Source: Chimonanthus salicifolius
Lineage: Eukaryota > Streptophyta > Magnoliopsida > Laurales > Calycanthaceae
DNA length: 64,000 bases
Reading direction: 5' to 3'
NCBI GenBank assembly: GCA_013350335.1
Contig: CM023539.1
Coordinates: 36,008,631 to 36,072,630 of the forward strand
Shown: one piece after another, positions 36,627-47,644 of the stretch
Layout of the letters: the number at the start of each line of letters is the position of its first letter
How positions within the stretch are numbered: the stretch's first letter is position 1
Translations under genes and position numbers: made by a program
The notes under the pieces: generated by a model
Seen by the model: only the letters and a program-made list of their open reading frames with translations
Told to the model about the DNA's origin: nothing
Databases searched by the model: none

Positions 36627-36705
36627 TTTAATTTTTTTTTTTTTTGAATTTATATTACAGAAAACCCAGAGTAAAATTCCCACGAGTGATATTCACTACC
36701 TTTAA
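36627..36705 (-). mobile_element. SINE, family A, 3' fragment
   Basis: A T run (tail) followed by gaatttatattacagaaaac and aattcccacgagtgatattc, matching the 3' half of the neighbouring family-A SINE. The tRNA-like part is absent. Confidence 0.55.
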
Positions 36706-37157
36706 GTTTTAATTTCTTTATTATAACACTAAAGTAATCACTAAGAACCTTTGTGAATTTGGTTGTGTAGCAGATTCCTTTGAGATAGATTTCAATGACA
36801 GCTTGGATCTCAATTCATTGATATTCACTTAGTGTAGAGTTTTGAATGTGGAAGATCCATTTTTATTTCAACTCCATTTGCTATATTTCTTCTTTGTATA
36901 CATTGATGTTAGAATGAGAAAGTTACAAAAGTGGGGGATGTCACGCTTTGGGGAAACTAAATTATGCAAGAAAGAGGGAGACAAGAAAAGGAGGGTCAGT
37001 CATGGAATTAGCCATTGGGCATTAGCATTAGAACAGATGACAAAGCAGAGTCTTACATATGCATTAGATTCCTCCTCATCACCCACAAGCTCTTGTCTGA
37101 AACAAAATAATAATTGTATTTGGTGATGTCTACTCGCCAATTTAGTGGAATCATATC
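36706..37157. other. Intergenic DNA, nothing recognised
   Basis: The 94-codon plus-strand frame at 36,842-37,126 shows no domain and is not supported by a splice or promoter signal. Confidence 0.35.
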
Positions 37158-37818
37158 TATAAATATAGTGTCTAAGTGCTTATCCTGATAGGTCTCATAT
37201 ATTCTCACCATCTTTAAAATGGAAATATATATATATGGATGGGTTCTATTGTGGTGTAATTCATAAAAAAATAAGTCATTGAATGTTAGAAGTTATTATT
37301 TTCAAAGTTCTAAAATGCAATGATGAAAAATTAGAATTTGATATGAATTTTAAATTAATGGTAAGATTAATTTTGGTCGGAATCTAATTCACAGATAAGA
37401 TAGTGTGTAGGGAAGAAGAATGATGTGAAAATGGTATTGATGGGGGTTTACGTGAACTCCATTTGGACAAAATTTTACTTGTCCCTTATGATGAAGGGAA
37501 ATAAATTATTTCTCTCTCTACCTATCTATTTATTACCGTGAACACACAATGCCATTAGATGTATGGGCTCCAATTGGACCTTATTTTTTCGTAATGAATC
37601 CAAACTATTCACAATATTGGATTTTTCTTTTTCTTTTTTTTTTAAGTCAAAGGTATCTAGGTCTCTTAGAGCATCTGAGTAAGTTCTTGGGCCATGCGAA
37701 AACCTCTCTATCCATACACATAGGATAAAACTAGGGAGAGTGACCCTTATGTGTTGAGAGTGGAACTTGATTCATCTATATTTAGATCGAACCTATATCT
37801 TGTTCATTTGATCAAATG
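37158..37818 (+). repeat. Tandem duplication, copy 1
   Basis: Starts at tataaatatagtgtctaagt and ends at cttgttcatttgatcaaatg, where copy 2 begins directly. It differs from copy 2 by scattered substitutions, by a short AT expansion near 37,225 and by a SINE insertion (37,627-37,766) that copy 2 lacks. Confidence 0.85.
37627..37766 (-). mobile_element. SINE, family B, inside duplication copy 1
   Basis: Family-B body (ctcttagagcatctgagtaa, aaacctctctatccatacac, gagagtgacccttatgtg). The corresponding place in copy 2 reads straight through from ggattttt to catctatattt, which defines the insertion precisely. Confidence 0.75.
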
Positions 37819-38476
37819 TATAAATATAGTGTCTAAGTGCTTATCCTAATAGGTCTCATATATTCTGGCCATATATGGATGGATTCTATTGTGGTGTAAT
37901 TCATAAAAAATTAAAGTTATTGAATGTTAGCCGTTATTATTTTCAAGGATCTAAAAATCAATGATGAAATATGAGAATTTTTTTTTGAATTTACGTGTGG
38001 AAAATCGTAGGATAGCCAACGTAAAACCTCCACAGGTGAGCCCACTATCCGTAGGGCACACCAAGGTTAGGCCATGGGGGCTCGAACCCACAACCTCCCG
38101 CTTTCTGAGGAGGAGGCAACCAGTTGAACTACACCCATGGAAAATGAGAATTTGATATGAATTTTAAGTTAATGATAAGATTAATTTTGGTAGGAATCTA
38201 ATTCACAAATAAGATGTGTGTAGAGGAGAAGAATGATGTGACAATGGTGCTAACGGGGGTTTACGTGAACTTCATTTGGATAAAATAAAATTTTGTCCCT
38301 CATCATGAAGGGAAATAAATTCTCTCTCTATCTATCTATCTATTACGGTGAATCTACAATGCCGTTAGATGTATGGGTCCAATTGGACCTTATTTTTTCG
38401 TAATGAATCCAAACTATTTAAAATGTTGGATTTTTCATCTATATTTAGATTCATCCTAAATCTTGTTCATTTGATA
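37819..38476 (+). repeat. Tandem duplication, copy 2
   Basis: Follows copy 1 with no spacer and has the same order of unique sequence. It carries its own SINE (37,981-38,143) absent from copy 1. Confidence 0.85.
37981..38143 (-). mobile_element. tRNA-derived SINE, family A, inside duplication copy 2
   Basis: Minus-strand A-box (GGTGTAGTTCAACTGG), B-box (GGTTCGAGCCC) and full family-A body with poly(A). Exact 10-bp TSD atgagaattt at 37,971-37,980 and 38,144-38,153; copy 1 shows the empty site. Confidence 0.9.
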
Positions 38477-38479
38477 CAT

Positions 38480-39119
38480 CTTTACCGTTGGATGGAACAT
38501 TATAACTAAAAGCCTTTATCCAATAGTTTTATTTTAATATTGAAAATCAAGAGTTAGAATAACTTGATGGGTCATTTTTTGAATAGTTACTTTTATAGTT
38601 TCCACAACTTTCTATATAACCATCTATCCTTTTCCAACATAAGGTGGTTTCCACCCTTTAACATTCCATGTGAAAAGATTCAGGTGTTTAAGCCTAAATA
38701 TAATGTAAATCGTTACTCTAAAGTGTATTAAGTATAAGACTCACATGATAAATTGCCTTTTTCACTAATAATAATATTGATAAACCCACAAACTTGAAAT
38801 TTCACTACCTATAGGCACCTTAATTTTACCCAAGCTCAATTTTTACGTAAATCAACACTAAAAAGAATCTCACAAAACCTCAAAAGGCACTCCACCCAAC
38901 TTAAGTAGACACTATGACTTGATTTAGAATCAAACTTTCCAAATCTGCTACAAAAATTCAAAATGTGCATAATTATGTAGGACAATTTTGTAGGGGCTGA
39001 TAGAGTAGAGTAAAGAAAGCGTAGGGTCTAGCCATATCATCATCATCATCCAAATTCCATCTATGTGGTTAGCTTTTCGAGTCATTATTTTCCAATTGAC
39101 AGAAGAAAATGGTTAATCA
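38480..39119. other. Intergenic DNA before the LINE
   Basis: AT-rich. A short catcatcatcatc run at about 39,036-39,050 may lie in the LINE's 5' leader. No ORF1/gag-like frame is found, so the LINE is probably 5'-truncated or has lost ORF1. Confidence 0.4.
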
Positions 39120-39269
39120 ATGAAAATAATCTCTTGGAATGTGAGGGGTCTTGGTCTCGGACTAAAAAGGAGAGCCATTCGTGGGGTGTTCAGAAAAAAC
39201 CAAGCAGATATTGTGTTGATTCAAGAAATGAAAAGAGAAGAGATTACCAGCAAAGATATTAGGGAGATT
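39120..39269 (+). pseudogene. L1 endonuclease, N-terminal part
   Basis: Reads MKIISWNVRGLGLGLKRR and later ADIVLIQEMKREE. The Asn of SWNVRG and the Glu of QEMK are the conserved metal-binding residues at the N-terminus of AP-type endonucleases of plant L1 elements. The frame stops where the LTR element inserted. Confidence 0.88.
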
Positions 39270-42200
39270 TGTAATGACCCGACCTGATATTTCGGAGTTT
39301 TGGGGTCTTGGTAGCAGTGGGGAAAGTGTGGGCCCCGTGTTGGGCTCTGGTTTGCCCGATTTTGAGTTCAAACACTCGAAGAGCACTTTCGTAATTTTGA
39401 ATCATTAAATATTTTATCACATAAAAAGTTTGAAAATCACACGTTTTTCCCCCGACGTTTGTCATTTGATTTCTTCGGGCTTTTTTAAAGTATTTTAAAA
39501 ATTGGAGGCTTTTATTTAAAAAAAAAAATATATCAAAACCCTAAACCTAACCCTTTATAACCTCTCTTCGGCAGCACTGTAGCTATGCGCTACAGTGCCG
39601 CCGCCCCTGCTACTCCCTCTCTCTCTCTCTCGTTCTTCCGGTTTCATTCTCTTTCCCTTATCTTCTCTTCTTCTGCCCCAAACCCTAACCCTAAAGGAGT
39701 AGCCGCCCCTTTTGTTACCCCCTCGATGCGGTTCCTCAGCTCCTTCTTCCTTCTCGGTCGCGCACGCCGACGCTGCTGTCCTCCCTGCTTCGGCGAGGCT
39801 TCCCTCTCTGTCGCGCACGCGGCGCTGCTGTCGCTCTCTCTTGCTGCTGGCCATCGCCTCTGCTTCCGGCTTAGCACAGGTATTTCCGATTCCATCACAT
39901 CTTCTCTCCTTCTTTCCAATTCTTCTTCCCCCCTTTTTCGATCTCTTCCTGTCGATCTAGTTTTCCCATTTTTCCCCTTTCCCTTCCTTCATTTTCCCCG
40001 ATTTTTTCCTTCTCTTTCTCTTTCTCCTTCGGCTGAGTCACTCGGGGCCACCGAGTTGACTCAGCCGGGTCCGATTTTGGACCCCGATAATCCGGTCCAG
40101 TTCGCTGGAGTCGGCCCAAACCTGGTTCGGCCCAGCCCGGCCCGATTTCAGGTCCGACCCAATTCGGCCCGACCCGATTTCAGGCCCGGCCCATTTCGAC
40201 CTAGTTTTGGGCCCGACCCAATTTCAAACCCAGTTTCTAGTTTTGGGTTCAGTTTCGAGCCCGGCCCAAGTTTGGACCCAGTTTTCAGTTTCGGGCCCAC
40301 TTCAGTCCGGTTTGGACCCAACTCGCTTTCGGGCCCCTTTGTAGTCCATACTTAGTTTGACCCGTTTTGCTCGGTTACTTATCCTTATGTTCTCGTTTCA
40401 ACAGACTGAGCCCCTTCAACCCCCGGACTCGTTTTCTCGCATTAGATTTCAATGACACACACAGGTGAGGGAACTCATCATCACTTTTAGCATGCATCTA
40501 TGCATCTTACTTCTCTATCAAATGTGCGAGTACAGAATACGGCGAATGGGGGTCATCGGTGTTATGAGCCACTTGGTAAGGGAACTGTTGATACCATTAT
40601 GTGGCGGCCCCCCATCCGGGTGTATTCGTATCCGATGCCCGCAGAGGCATATATGAATTGATTGATTGTGGCGACATGATCAGAGTTTATTTTGGTTGAT
40701 AATATCTTAAGATGTCAGCATGTGAATATGTGATATGCGGTGGTATATGTTTGATCATGATGTGATATAATCTGGTGATAAAATGCCATATGACTATATG
40801 ATGATTAGTTTGGACTGCTAGACATTTTAACATGCTTGGATGTTAACATACCAACTCGTGATAGATAATGATATATATGCATCTGATTATTATACAATGA
40901 ACTATGTTAATAGTATGTGTAGCGGTATTTGTGCATGCATATAGCTAGCATATGTGGGATGCCGGTGGGGCATGGGTACTAGGCCACATCAGGATTTATA
41001 GACTCCCCCTAGCTTGTCGGGTAGTTAGGGTGCGGATGTTATGTGGGACCACACAGTGGACGCGTGGTTGGGATTCAGACTCCCTTGTGATTGGAAATGG
41101 GCAGTCGTAACCCTTGCGTGGATCAAATGGTCGATCCGTCTTGTATTTTCCGGACGTACCTATGAGAGAGGCGTGATCTGACTTAGAGAATAAGGTGCCT
41201 TGGAGTCCCAGATAAGGACTAATTGGGGAGTAATTATGTTAACCCTAGATAGGCCATCAAGTTGAATGTTAGTTCACCCAAGGTAACCTTAGAAGCCCCT
41301 GGCGGTTCCGATACCCGAATGTGTGACGGATGAGGTGATCCCTAGATGACCGAGTAGGCTGAGGAGGTGCTCGCCTAGGTCAAGGGCCGGAGCGGTGAGG
41401 GACAGCTCCCGCCGGCATAGTTTGTAATCCCTAGATGACCGAGTAGGCTGAGGAGGTGCTCGCCTAGGTCAAGGGATGGTGCGGTGAGGAACAAATCTCG
41501 CCAATATGCTTTGTGGTCCCTGGATGACCGAGTAGGCTGAGGAGGTGCTCGCCTAGGTCGAGGGACGGAGCGGTGAGGGACAGCTCCCATTGACAGAGTT
41601 GTGATCCCTAGATGACCGAGTAGACTGAGGAGGTGCTCGCCTAGGTCTAGGGATGGAGCGGTGAGGGACAGCTCCCGCTGACAGAGTTGTGATCCCTAGA
41701 TGACCAAGTAGGCTGAGGAGGTGCTCGCCTAGGTCGAAGGGCGGAGCGGTGAGGGACAGCTCTCGCTGGGAAAGTTGTGATCCCTAGATGACCGAGTAGG
41801 CTGAGGAGGTGCTCGCTTAGGTCGAGGGACGATGCGGTGAGGGACAGCTCCAGCTGGTATGGTTTGTGATTCCCTGGATGACCGAGTAGGCTGAGGAGGT
41901 GCTCGCCTAGGTTGAGGGATGATGCGATGAGGGACAGCTCCCGCTGATATGGGTTGTGATTTCTCGGATGACCAAGTAGGCTGAGGATGTGCTAGCCCGC
42001 TCATTGATCGAGGGATGGTACGATGTGATGTGATGAGATATTCCAGGTTAGGACACCTGTATGGTGGGGACAGCCTGTGGTGCGATGTGGTAGTGTGTTT
42101 ACCCGCGGTTATGGTATTGGGGTTCATTGTTGAGACTTGTGTTGTGGGTGTTGACTCATCAGGAATTTATGGGCGCCTAACGAGTGAGTTCGGCCAGCTC

Positions 42201-43102
42201 ACTCCGTAGAAAACCTATAGAATTCTGTGAGAGGTGGATACATCAGTCGTGTGGAGACCAGCACATAGGGTCCAAGGTTATGGGTTTGACTATCGAGACT
42301 CTAGTGTCTGGTTGATGAGACAATAGATGAGTTTGGTTGGCAGTTCGTTGAGGATTGGTGAGGTGGTTACTCCCGTGTGGTAATCAGTTTAGGACTCTAG
42401 TGAATCCGATTCTTGGGTTGGTCGTGGTATGTGTGCGGGTTGTCATGAGAGGGTCATAGGTCTAGTTGAGGACTAAAAACCCCGATCTGACTGAGGATCA
42501 GTCTGCGTAACCGTGGATGGGTGGACTGTTGCAGTTGGGCACATAAGGGAGTTGCATTCGGTTGGTTAGAGGATGTCCTAGAGGCCCGACTGACGTGGGC
42601 CCATGTGCTAGGGGTAGGGCACACGTTTGTATGGTTATGCATGTAGACATCTTAGACATTGATATGTCCATATGATTATGTGCAGTGTATGCTTGATGAC
42701 TTATGATGCATGTGTTCCCTTACTGGGCATGTAGAGCTCACCCCCTTGCCTCACAGGTACTTCATCGAGGGAGGGTTAGCGGGACCCTCAGTTAGACGTT
42801 GGGCGTAGAGTTGCAGTTTTGCACTTTGTCAGGGTCCCATCTTGTAATTGAGGACCTTCTAATGTATTTGAATTATATGTACATTTCATTGAGTTGGATA
42901 AATGTAATAATGAAGTGATGCTATAATTAGTAATTATGACCGATGCTCACGGTTTTTGGTTTATTGGTGGATTGCTATGGTTAGTGTGGGTTGTGGGAGC
43001 AGCGTCTCCGTTTAAAAAAAAAAGTATGTCCGAAATTATATTGGATTGGTTTTAGGAGTTCGTATCAGTTTTAACATGCCCGTAGCGGGACGGGTCGTTA
43101 CA
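39270..43102 (+). mobile_element. Solo LTR, 3.8 kb, of a large LTR retrotransposon
   Basis: Begins TGTAATGACCCGACC and ends GGGACGGGTCGTTACA, with exact 5-bp repeats agatt at 39,265-39,269 and 43,103-43,107. TG...CA ends plus a 5-bp TSD indicate an LTR. No second LTR copy, primer-binding site or coding domain is inside, so it is read as a solo LTR left by recombination. TTTATAA at about 39,553 precedes a CT-rich leader and could be its promoter. LTRs of this size with TGTAACGACCC ends occur in some Ty3/gypsy (Tekay/Del-like) and LARD elements; that assignment is inference. The 256-codon frame at 39,585-40,355 is CT-rich and GACCC-repeat sequence, not a protein. Confidence 0.8.
41334..42000 (+). 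repeat. Minisatellite, about 88-bp unit, eight copies, inside the solo LTR
   Basis: The unit contains gatccctagatgaccgagta, ggctgaggaggtgctcgcc, taggtcgaggga and gcggtgagggacagctcc. Copies start near 41,338, 41,428, 41,516, 41,604, 41,691, 41,779, 41,869 and 41,958. The last copy is the most diverged. Confidence 0.9.
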
Positions 43103-43571
43103 AGATTTGGGGGGTTAGATTAGCAGCTTGGAGCGCTAAACAGCTGCTGGAAACTCAGGTGAACTCATTATTCTTTGGAAGTCAGAAGTGTTTGAGGCAG
43201 TGGAATCGATCATGGGTAACAAAACACTCTAGGTGAAAGGGAAGTTGATTGATGAAGATGTTGAAATGATGTTCACTAATGTTTATGGCCCACATTCGGA
43301 GGTGGAAATGTTATAGTTTTGGGAAGAAATGTGTCAATTGAAGAACAGATGGTCTGGACCGTGGTGTGTAGGTGGCGACTTTAATGCAGTTCGATTCCCT
43401 TCAGAAAGAAGAGGTCGGACCGAGAGAAACAACTAGTCGGAGGAATTCTCAGATTGCATCAACTCTTGCCAACTTGTAGACTATCCATTGTTGGGTGGTA
43501 GATTTACATGGTCGAATGAATCAAGAGGTCCCTTTATGAGCAGACTAGACAGATTCCTAGTTTCGGTTGAA
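43103..43571 (+). pseudogene. L1 endonuclease, C-terminal part, broken
   Basis: Continues the interrupted frame and shows GELIILWKSEVFEAVES, MFTNVYGPH, GPWCVGGDFNAVRFPSERRG and [12 protein letters not shown] followed by [10 protein letters not shown], all standard plant L1 endonuclease blocks. A frameshift lies near 43,145 and three stops interrupt the frame before a deletion joins it to the RT region at about 43,570. Confidence 0.85.
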
Positions 43572-45188
43572 TGGGAGTGTTGATGGGGATAAGGCGCCGG
43601 GTCCCGATGGATTCAACTTCAAATTCCTTAGGAGCTGCTGGGATATCATTAAGGAGGATTTCCAAAAATTCTTTAGAGAGTTTCATAGGAGAGGAATTTT
43701 AAACAAGAGCCTTAAATACTGCTTGGTTGCCTTAATCTCCAAAAAGGAATGAACATTAGAAGTGTCTCATTATAGACCAATAAGTCTAGTAGGTTGCGTG
43801 TATAAGTTGTTAGCCAAGGTGTTAGCTGCGTGACTTAGTTCGGTCCTAGGGGAAGTAATTGGGGAATTGCATGGAGCTTTCATTGGGGGGAGACAAATCT
43901 TGGACGAGGTATTGATAGCAAATGAACTTATCACGCAAAAGGCAAAGATGGCCTAAGGGGTGTGCTTTTAAAGCTTGATATGGAGAAGGCCTATGATCAT
44001 GTCAGATGGGAGTTTGTAGATTATCTTTTTTGGATAATGAGTTTCGGATCCAGATAGAGGACATGGCTGAGGGCTTGCGTTGAAGAGTCTTCGTACTCAA
44101 TTTTGGTAAATGGCTCACCTACAGAATCGATCAAGGACACTAGGGGCCTACACCAGGGGGACCCTTTATCCCCTTTTCTTTTTACATTGGTAGCTGAAGC
44201 TCTTAATGGGCTCATGAATCGAGCCAAGCAATCTAATATCATTCAAGGGTTGGAGATCTCTCTAAGCAGTTGGTCAATCAGTCATCTACAGTTTGCGAAT
44301 GATACACTATTGTTCTGTGAAGTGTCTAGGGTAAAGTTGTTTGGGGTGAGAGCGGTCCTAAGATGCTTTGAACTTGTATTGGGGTTGAGAATTAATCTAG
44401 GGAAGAGTAATATAATTGGTTTGGGAGTTGAGGCGGAGGAACTTGAAGGGTTGGCAAGGGAGATAAGGTATGGAGTCAGCAAGATTCCTTTTACGTACAT
44501 TAGTTTACCAGCCGACGGGAACCCGAGGTCAAAAGTGTTTTGGGAACCTGTTGTAGAAAGGGTTTCCAAAAAATTGAATGCTTGGAGTAAATCTTATCTC
44601 TCAACTGGGGGTAAATTAACTCAAATTAAATCATGCCTGATGAACCTCTCCACCTACTATCTCTCTTTGTTCGAAATACCTAAAGGGGTGGCAAAAATAT
44701 TAGAAAAAAAAATTCAAAGAGACTTCCTATGGGAGGGAATTGAAAATACGAGAAAAATCCATCTGGTAAAATGGGAAGAAGCTAATAACATGAAGGAAAA
44801 TGGTGGATTAGGATTTTACAGTATCAGAGATAGGAATCATGCTCTCCTGAGTAAATGGTTGTGGAGATTCGCGTTGGAGAAAGAGGCCCTATGGAGAAAG
44901 TTTTTAATAGCAAGATATGGCGTGGACGTCCTTGGGGAGTGGAGGCTAGGTAGTAGAGTTGCTAGGGATAATTCATTAGTTCTGAAAACCCTAATGAGGA
45001 TTGGAAACGGAGAAGGAAAGATAGGGGAAACGTTTCTAAGGGGGATTAGACTACAGGTTGGCAATGGAATGAGGGTGATGTTCTGGAAAGATATCTGCGT
45101 GGGGGAGAGTCCATTAATGGTAGTCTTTCCCAGACTTTTTAGGGTGGCTCTAAATCGCGAAACTCTGATAAGTGATCATTATAGATAG
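43567..45188 (+). pseudogene. L1 reverse transcriptase, broken
   Basis: Starts inside the RT (GDKAPGPDGFNFKFLRS), then HYRPISLVGCVYKLLAKVL, LKLDMEKAYDHVRWEF (catalytic Asp), GLHQGDPLSPFLFTLVAEAL and FANDTLLF. The last block should carry the FADDT/YADD pair of aspartates, and here the first is Asn, so the enzyme would be inactive even without the stops at about 43,750, 43,832, 43,957 and 44,059. The region 44,103-45,188 remains open for 361 codons. The N-terminal RT part between endonuclease and APGPDGF is deleted. Confidence 0.9.
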
Positions 45189-45230
45189 GTCAATGGTTCA
45201 CCACAGTGATTAATTTCCTTAAGAAGGACC

Positions 45231-45665
45231 TTGCGGGATTTTGAGGCTGCTTCCCACCAAGCATTGATTGGAATCATTAGTGATAATAGGTTGTGGGTGG
45301 AGGAGGAGGATAAGTGGATTTGGTCTTTGGAGCCGTCCGGGTCCTTTTTAGTGAAATCAATCTTGCGATCTGCTTATGTAACTAACTCAGTCTCACCTCC
45401 TACGTGCAATCTGACTTAGAATAACAATATTCCCCCTAGAATCCAATTTTTCATGTGGATCCTTGTGAGGCATAATCTTAGGAGAAGACGCGTTATCCCA
45501 AAAGAAGCTTCGACAGTTTGTACATTGTGTGAGATAGAAGAGGAGTCTGTGGATCATTTGTTTTGTAGGTGTCGCTTCACGATGGTTGTGTGGTACTTGT
45601 TCCTGGACTTGTTTAGATTCTCGTGGGTCTTTGGTAGTGGTGTGGAAGATCTAATGGTGGCTTAG
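45231..45665 (+). pseudogene. L1 zf-RVT domain, broken
   Basis: WSLEPSGSFLVKSILRSAY and, after a stop, FMWILVRHNLRRRR and CTLCEIEEESVDHLFCRC form the zinc-binding zf-RVT domain found after the RT in plant L1 elements. CxxC and HxxC ligands are present. Confidence 0.85.
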
Positions 45666-45935
45666 TTGGGGAATCCCTTTAGACGTAGACATAGAGTGGC
45701 TTGGAAGATGGTTCAATTCACCGTCTTTTGGGCAATTTGGAAAAAGCGCAATGGGAAAATTTTTGAGGATAAGAAAAAAAACTCTAGAGATGTTTTTGAG
45801 AGGGCAAAATGACAGTTGATTGGTTGGTTATCTGTTTGTAAAGAATTTCAGGGTTTAGATCCAGAGAACTTTTACCTGTCTTGGGAAGGCTGTGTGTTAG
45901 GGGCTGGTAGAGTTAGCAAGTGTTCGGTTAAGTGG

Positions 45936-46147
45936 ATAACGCCTCCTCTAGGTTCATACAAATTCAATGTTGATGGAGCAGCTAGGGGAAAACCAGGGCC
46001 GACAGGTATTGGTGGTGTCCTTCATGACGATAGGGGTAGAATGCTGGCAGCCTTTTCTGAATCAGTAGGGTCAATGGAATTAAATGAGGTTGAACTAAGA
46101 GCAATTAGGAGAGCACTTCAGATTTGGTCTGTGTTTAGGGGTGGTAC
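45936..46147 (+). pseudogene. L1 RNase H, first part
   Basis: KFNVDGAARGKPGPTGIGG gives the first catalytic Asp and NEVELRAIRRALQIW the Glu. The frame is cut by the TRIM inserted at 46,148. Confidence 0.85.
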
Positions 46148-47231
46148 TGTGATACCCTTGCCCAACCACTGTTCACCGATGTGGGACTCCCACATCAGTG
46201 AAGAAGGAAGAGGAATATGAGTTTAGATGAGGCCAGCCCACCTTAACTCACAAGACGCGTTTTGGGCCCGGGCCCAAGAGAAAAAAATCGTGTTGGCTCG
46301 CTTGTGTGTGATGCCCAGAGCGGACAATTTCTCGTTAAGTCAAGCCCTAAGCCCTGTATTCAGGTCGAGTCGTTACAAATGGTATCAGAGCCTCAGTTCT
46401 ACACTCGGACTGTGTGGGCCTTCTCCCTTCCCTGGTGTTGTTGAGCTGGATCGGGTCGAGTCGGGGGCGGCTTGAGGCCTTAGGGGGGGTGATTGTGATA
46501 CCCATGCCCAGCCACTGTTCACCGATGTGGGAGTCTCACATCAGTGAAGAAGGAAGAGGAATATGGGTTTAGATGAGGCCAACCCTATAACGACTCGTCC
46601 CGCTAGCACAATATTGTCCGCTTTGGGCCTACACACTGTTTCGCACGACTTTGCTTTGGCAAGCCAACCCACTGTTGCTCTCAAAAGGTCTTATGTTAGA
46701 AGGAGGAAAGCTACTACTTATATACCAGGGAATTTCCAATGCAACTAGCAATGTGGGACTTTTTTGGGCCGAGGTATTACAATCTACCCCCCTTAAAGCC
46801 AGAGCAGTCCCCGGCTCTGCACACACAACAACTAAGCTCACACCTTCAAGCAAAGAGTTGAACCATGCTTTGATACCATTTGTAACGACCCATCCCGCTA
46901 GCACAATATTGTCAGCTTTGGGCCTACACAAAGACCCACACGACTTTGCTTTGGCGAGCTAACCCACTGTTGCTCCCAAAAGGCCTTGTGTTAGAAGGAG
47001 GAAGGCTACTACTTATATACCAGGGAATTTCCAATGCAACGAGCAATGTGGAACTTTTTTGAGGCGGGGTATTACAAGCCCATCTTAACTCACAAGATGC
47101 GTTTTGGGCTTGGCCATGTGGGCCCGGGTCCAAAGGCAAAACCGTGCGGGCTCGTGTGTGTGCGAGGCCCAGAACGGACAATTTCTTGTTGAGTCAAGCC
47201 CTAAGCCCTGTGTTCGGGTCCAGTTGTTACA
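46148..47231 (+). mobile_element. TRIM retrotransposon inserted in the L1 RNase H
   Basis: Left LTR 46,148-46,377 starts TGTGATACCC and ends GTCGTTACA. A primer-binding site TGGTATCAGAGC (initiator tRNA-Met) follows at 46,380-46,391. The short internal part ends in a purine tract aggggggg at 46,482-46,489, and the right LTR starts at 46,494 and ends at 47,231. Exact 5-bp TSD ggtac at 46,143-46,147 and 47,232-47,236. No coding sequence, which defines a TRIM. The right LTR is split by another TRIM at 46,586-47,076. Confidence 0.92.
46586..47076 (-). mobile_element. Second TRIM, opposite strand, nested in the first TRIM's 3' LTR
   Basis: Two LTRs of 196 bp each (46,586-46,781 and 46,881-47,076), beginning TATAACGACTCG and TGTAACGACCCA and ending TATTACA, flank about 99 bp. 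Next to the right LTR is gctttgatacca (46,867-46,878), on the minus strand TGGTATCAAAGC, a near-match to the initiator tRNA-Met binding site, so the element runs on the minus strand. The 5-bp flanks aaccc (46,581-46,585) and agccc (47,077-47,081) differ once; the intact left LTR of the host TRIM reads agccc at this point. Confidence 0.9.
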
Positions 47232-47236
47232 GGTAC

Positions 47237-47561
47237 TCTTATTATCGAAGGTGACTCAACTAATGCCATCTCTTGGGCTACTAATAGGAAATTCCCCCCG
47301 TGGAGGCTGGTAGGTATTGCTAGGGACATCTGGAGCTTGTGCAATAGGGGTAACATCACTTTCACTCATTCGCCTCGTTCAGCAAACTGTGTTGCAGACT
47401 TCTTGGTGAAAGCCAGTGTTCAGGCCAGCCAATCTTGGGAGTTAGAGGTTTCGGACCTTGGAGTTTTCAATTTGGGGTGGACCTTTGATGTATCTTTGAT
47501 TTTCTTTTGTATTTTTATTTTTATGGCTTTCTTCTTATTTTGTTCTTATTCTTCCCTCTGA
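47237..47561 (+). pseudogene. L1 RNase H, second part, and 3' UTR start
   Basis: After the TRIM the frame resumes with TLIIEGDSTNAISWA (third catalytic Asp) and SPRSANCVADFLVKAS (fourth Asp), completing the RNase H of the plant L1 element, then a hydrophobic low-complexity tail and the 3' UTR. Confidence 0.85.
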
Positions 47562-47644
47562 GTATATATGTCCTATACTCAAATCCTTCTTTGTACTCCT
47601 TTCTTATTTTAATAAAATTTAATTGTTGTTGCTTCAAAAAAAAA

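Larger units (their letters stand above)
39120..47643 (+). mobile_element. L1-type LINE, decayed, with nested insertions
   Basis: In order: AP-endonuclease start (39,120), interruption by a solo LTR (39,270-43,102), rest of the endonuclease, an internal deletion, reverse transcriptase (43,567-45,188), zf-RVT (45,231-45,665), RNase H (45,936-47,500, interrupted by a TRIM), a 3' UTR and a poly(A) end at about 47,636-47,643. Stops and frameshifts occur in every domain. The EN-RT-RNase H order marks a plant L1-clade element. Total without insertions is about 3.6 kb, shorter than a full L1. Confidence 0.88.

Noticed and set aside
39585..40355. 256-codon open frame
   Set aside because: It is CT-rich leader plus GACCC-type repeats inside the solo LTR, overlapping equally open frames on the other strand; no protein-like composition.
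41334..42000. Regular repeats that might suggest a CRISPR array
   Set aside because: Units of 88 bp are contiguous with no spacers, in a plant LTR.
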